A stretch of 7,191 bases of DNA, taken from contig DAOVGE010000054.1 in assembly GCA_030672605.1 (NCBI GenBank), positions 1 through 7,191 on the forward strand, in the 5' to 3' direction. Origin of the DNA: Methanosarcinales archaeon. GTDB taxonomy: Archaea; Halobacteriota; Methanosarcinia; Methanosarcinales; Methanogasteraceae. The position numbers and the translations under genes were made by a program. The notes under the pieces were generated by a model. The model searched no databases and was not told the origin of the DNA. It saw nothing but the letters and a program-made list of their open reading frames with translations. Position 1 is the first letter of the stretch. Each line of letters starts with the position of its first letter. This document shows, piece by piece, positions 5,460 to 7,191 of this stretch.

Positions 5460-5495
5460 GCGTTATCATCTCTTCAATTAGATGGTGTTATTTGG

Positions 5496-5510
5496 TATAT
5501 AATCTTTCAT
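5496..5510 (-). promoter_or_regulatory. Promoter of the artA-asd-pssA unit (BRE/TATA)
   Basis: On the minus strand this reads ATGAAAGATTATATA, a purine-rich BRE (GAAAG) followed by a TATA box. It is about 50 bp upstream of the artA ATG, giving a predicted leader of roughly 25 nt that contains the ribosome-binding site. It shows artA is not simply read through from pyrBI. Confidence 0.65.
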
Positions 5511-5525
5511 CCGGGAAACACACAA

Positions 5526-5987
5526 TCATATAAGAAAATCCGCAATCTGATCTGTTATCACCTTTCCACAGTAGACGCAGCGCAGCTCAACTCCCTTGCC
5601 ACGGGATATCTCAAACCCAGCCAGGGCTGGCTCATCCGTGTTTGTGATGCAGTTTGGATTCATGCATCTGACCACGCCCTCGATATGCTGTGGAAGGATC
5701 ACTTCGTGCTTTTCCGCAACCTTGTAATCACGTATGATGTTGATTGTCGCATCAGGCGAGATCAATGCGATCGTATCCACTTCTTCAGGATCCAATTCCC
5801 GATCTTCGATCTTAACGATGTCTTTCTTCCGATCAGAGACGTTCATAACGACACTCACAACCTCGTCCGACTGACCCGTTATGCCGAGAATGCGCAGCAC
5901 AGTCAGTGCCTGCCCCGCGGTGATGTGATCGATCACGGTTCCGTTTTTGATCCGCCGAACCCGCAACTCCTTGCTCTGTACAGTCAT
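5526..5987 (-). CDS. pyrI: Aspartate carbamoyltransferase regulatory chain
   Basis: The allosteric subunit of ATCase. It binds CTP/ATP and tunes the PyrB catalytic trimers at the committed step of pyrimidine synthesis. Its 153 aa match the family length. The N-terminal nucleotide-binding domain contains RRIKNGTVIDHI (11-22), with the lysine and aspartate region used for nucleotide contact in E. coli. The C-terminal zinc domain has Cys108, Cys113, Cys137 and Cys140 in the spacing CX4C-X23-CX2C, which places them at essentially the E. coli positions 109/114/138/141. The ATG overlaps the pyrB stop (ATGA), and GGTGAT lies 3 nt before it, inside pyrB, so the two chains are translationally coupled and made in step. 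Nothing is missing, so the enzyme should be CTP-regulated. Confidence 0.97.
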   Translation of the reverse strand: MTVQSKELRVRRIKNGTVIDHITAGQALTVLRILGITGQSDEVVSVVMNVSDRKKDIVKIEDRELDPEEVDTIALISPDATINIIRDYKVAEKHEVILPQHIEGVVRCMNPNCITNTDEPALAGFEISRGKGVELRCVYCGKVITDQIADFLI

Positions 5988-6886
5988 GCCATCACCATTG
6001 AGAGAATCGCCATGCGCACAGGCACCCCGTAGAACGACTGCCTGAAATATACTGCATGTCTGGTTGAATCCACATCCGAATCGATCTCATTCACCCTTGG
6101 AAGCGGGTGCATTATGATTAAATCATCTTTCACTTCCTTTAAAGTATCTTTTGTCACTTTGTAACTGCCCGCCACCATCTGATATTCGGCGGGATCCGGA
6201 AACCGCTCCTTCTGAATTCGCGTGAGGTACAGCACATCCACCACACCGATTGCATCGTCGATGTTGGTTGTTTCTATGATTTTCGTACCGCTTTTGGTCA
6301 AATCGTCTTTTATCGAATCGGGCATCTTCAACTGCTCCGGCGAGACGAGATACATCTCGGAATTGTACATCGACAGCGCGTGTGCAAGTGAATGAACAGT
6401 CCGCCCGTACTTGAGATCCCCGACAAGTGCAATCTTCACCCCATTGAGCTTACTCTCCTTTCTTATTGTGTACAAATCGAGAAGCGTCTGCGTCGGATGC
6501 TGTCCCGCACCATCGCCAGCGTTTATGACCGGAACCGACGAGAATTCGGATGCCATCCGTGCCGCACCCTCCCTTGGATGCCGGAGCACGATCGCGTCCG
6601 CGTATCCGCTGAGTACCGAGATTGTGTCTGCAAGGTTCTCGCCCTTCGCAATCGATGACACCTCAATCGAACCGAAATCAATGACATTGCCACCGAGCCG
6701 TTTCATCGCAGAATCAAATGAGAGACGGGTTCTGGTGCTCGGCTCATAGAAGAGTGTTGCAAGTATCCTGCCCGAGAGGATATTCGATGATCCGCCGCTC
6801 GCAATCGATTCGAGTTCTGCGGCGCGATCAAGGATGCCGTCTATTGTGTCACGCGAAAAATCTTTTATGCTGATTACATGCCGCAT
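5984..6886 (-). CDS. pyrB: Aspartate carbamoyltransferase catalytic chain
   Basis: Joins carbamoyl phosphate and L-aspartate to give N-carbamoyl-L-aspartate, the committed step of UMP synthesis, in the cytoplasm. The 300-aa product has the carbamoyl-phosphate motif SSTRTR-like SxRTR in FYEPSTRTRLSF (47-57; Ser50, Arg52, Thr53, Arg54), the 80s loop SSIAKGE (77-83, Lys81), QHPTQTLLDLY (129-139), TRIQKER (222-228) and the HPLPRVNEID loop (260-269). The start was taken as the second of two adjacent ATGs, because relatives begin M(K/R)H(L/V)IS and a TGAT sits 3 nt before it. A TTG at 6931 would extend the frame by 15 residues but lies upstream of the likely transcription start. It overlaps pyrI by 4 nt. 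Confidence 0.96.
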   Translation of the reverse strand: MRHVISIKDFSRDTIDGILDRAAELESIASGGSSNILSGRILATLFYEPSTRTRLSFDSAMKRLGGNVIDFGSIEVSSIAKGENLADTISVLSGYADAIVLRHPREGAARMASEFSSVPVINAGDGAGQHPTQTLLDLYTIRKESKLNGVKIALVGDLKYGRTVHSLAHALSMYNSEMYLVSPEQLKMPDSIKDDLTKSGTKIIETTNIDDAIGVVDVLYLTRIQKERFPDPAEYQMVAGSYKVTKDTLKEVKDDLIIMHPLPRVNEIDSDVDSTRHAVYFRQSFYGVPVRMAILSMVMA

Positions 6887-6940
6887 CATATCAGTCCATC
6901 TCGCTGCCCCGATGTATGCACGATTTATCAATTGTATTCA

Positions 6941-6960
6941 TGCATTAAAAATCCTTTTAA
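6941..6960 (-). promoter_or_regulatory. pyrB promoter in the divergent pyrB/cgi121 gap
   Basis: On the minus strand, TTAAAAGGATTTTTAATGCA contains a TATA-like TTTTTAAT preceded by purine-rich AAAAGGA. A start about 25 bp on (near 6920) leaves a leader of about 30 nt before the pyrB ATG. The core ttaaaa-atcc-ttttaa (6945-6960) is a perfect inverted repeat, so it could also serve the plus-strand gene. Confidence 0.5.
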
Positions 6961-7033
6961 CCATCCAAGCCAAAAACTGACATCAACCACTGACGACAAT
7001 CACTGCACGATCTCCCTAACAACCAATACGACC

Positions 7034-7191
7034 ATGGACGTACATATAAGAGCCGGAACCTGCGAGATACCAGCGATTGGGGAGTTCCTTCTCGGACTGA
7101 ACAATATCGCGTCCAGCCACAGCATCACGGTTCAGGCGATTGACGCCGGAAAGACAGCAGGCGAAGAGCACATAATCGCAGCAGTGGAGAA
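7034..7191 (+). CDS. Probable KEOPS complex subunit Cgi121 (partial, 3' end cut)
   Basis: The first 52 codons of a gene that runs off the window. The peptide begins MDVHIRAGTCEI and continues through ITVQAIDAGKTAGEEHIIAAVE (about 31-52). The strand-turn-helix with a VQA-D-A-xxAG-EH-hAA pattern is what archaeal Cgi121 (kinase-binding protein CGI-121) proteins show at their N terminus. Cgi121 binds the Bud32 kinase and the tRNA 3' end in the KEOPS complex (Kae1-Bud32-Cgi121-Pcc1), which makes the t6A modification of tRNAs reading ANN codons. ATG 7034 is the only plausible start, since no ATG, GTG or TTG lies in frame just upstream. There is no ribosome-binding site. The gene is divergent from pyrB. 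Only the N-terminal third is visible, so the assignment is moderate. Confidence 0.6.
   Translation, partial: MDVHIRAGTCEIPAIGEFLLGLNNIASSHSITVQAIDAGKTAGEEHIIAAVE

Noticed and set aside
6887..6931. Longer pyrB starting at TTG 6931
   Set aside because: The extra 15 residues do not match the family's N terminus, and the codon lies upstream of the transcription start predicted from the TATA-like box.
7041..7050. TATA-like tacatataag on the plus strand
   Set aside because: It lies just inside the probable cgi121 coding sequence, so it cannot drive that start, and no downstream start is favoured by the protein sequence.

Overview
The window looks like a piece of a euryarchaeal chromosome, most likely from an anaerobic, methanogen-related (Methanomicrobia-like) lineage. 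The evidence is the set of archaeal-type genes: archaeosortase A, archaetidylserine synthase and decarboxylase, PyrB plus PyrI, and a probable KEOPS subunit Cgi121. Several genes also have archaeal-looking TATA/BRE promoters, and the ribosome-binding sites follow the archaeal pattern GGTGAT-N3-ATG. Lineage below the phylum level is inference.

Layout, left to right. ilvD (54-1715, minus) encodes dihydroxy-acid dehydratase of branched-chain amino acid synthesis, with a hairpin just beyond its stop. Next comes a gene-free, AT-rich stretch (1716-2316). It holds a 220-bp MITE-like element with 11-bp perfect terminal inverted repeats and 15-bp perfect flanking direct repeats, a second inverted repeat of the AACCAC-AGATTACAC type, and two paired TTAGG/CCTAA motifs that resemble an iron-responsive operator. 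Then a plus-strand gene (2317-3024) encodes a protein made of three consecutive FeoA-like domains, ending at a 9-bp perfect hairpin. Directly after it lies a decayed copy of the first ~50 codons of ilvD (3077-3222, minus).

The right half is minus strand. artA-asd-pssA (5449 down to 3320) overlap one another and form one transcription unit with its own promoter. They encode archaeosortase A, archaetidylserine decarboxylase and archaetidylserine synthase, so lipid headgroup synthesis is coupled to C-terminal processing and lipid anchoring of surface proteins. Upstream, pyrB-pyrI (6886 down to 5526, 4-nt overlap) encode the catalytic and regulatory chains of aspartate carbamoyltransferase. Divergent from pyrB, a probable cgi121 starts at 7034 and runs off the window.

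The housekeeping genes are ordinary. The unusual part is 1716-3319: a mobile-element footprint, dispersed-type hairpin repeats, a triple-FeoA protein behind a candidate metal-responsive operator, and an ilvD relic that makes ~147-bp direct repeats around the whole segment.
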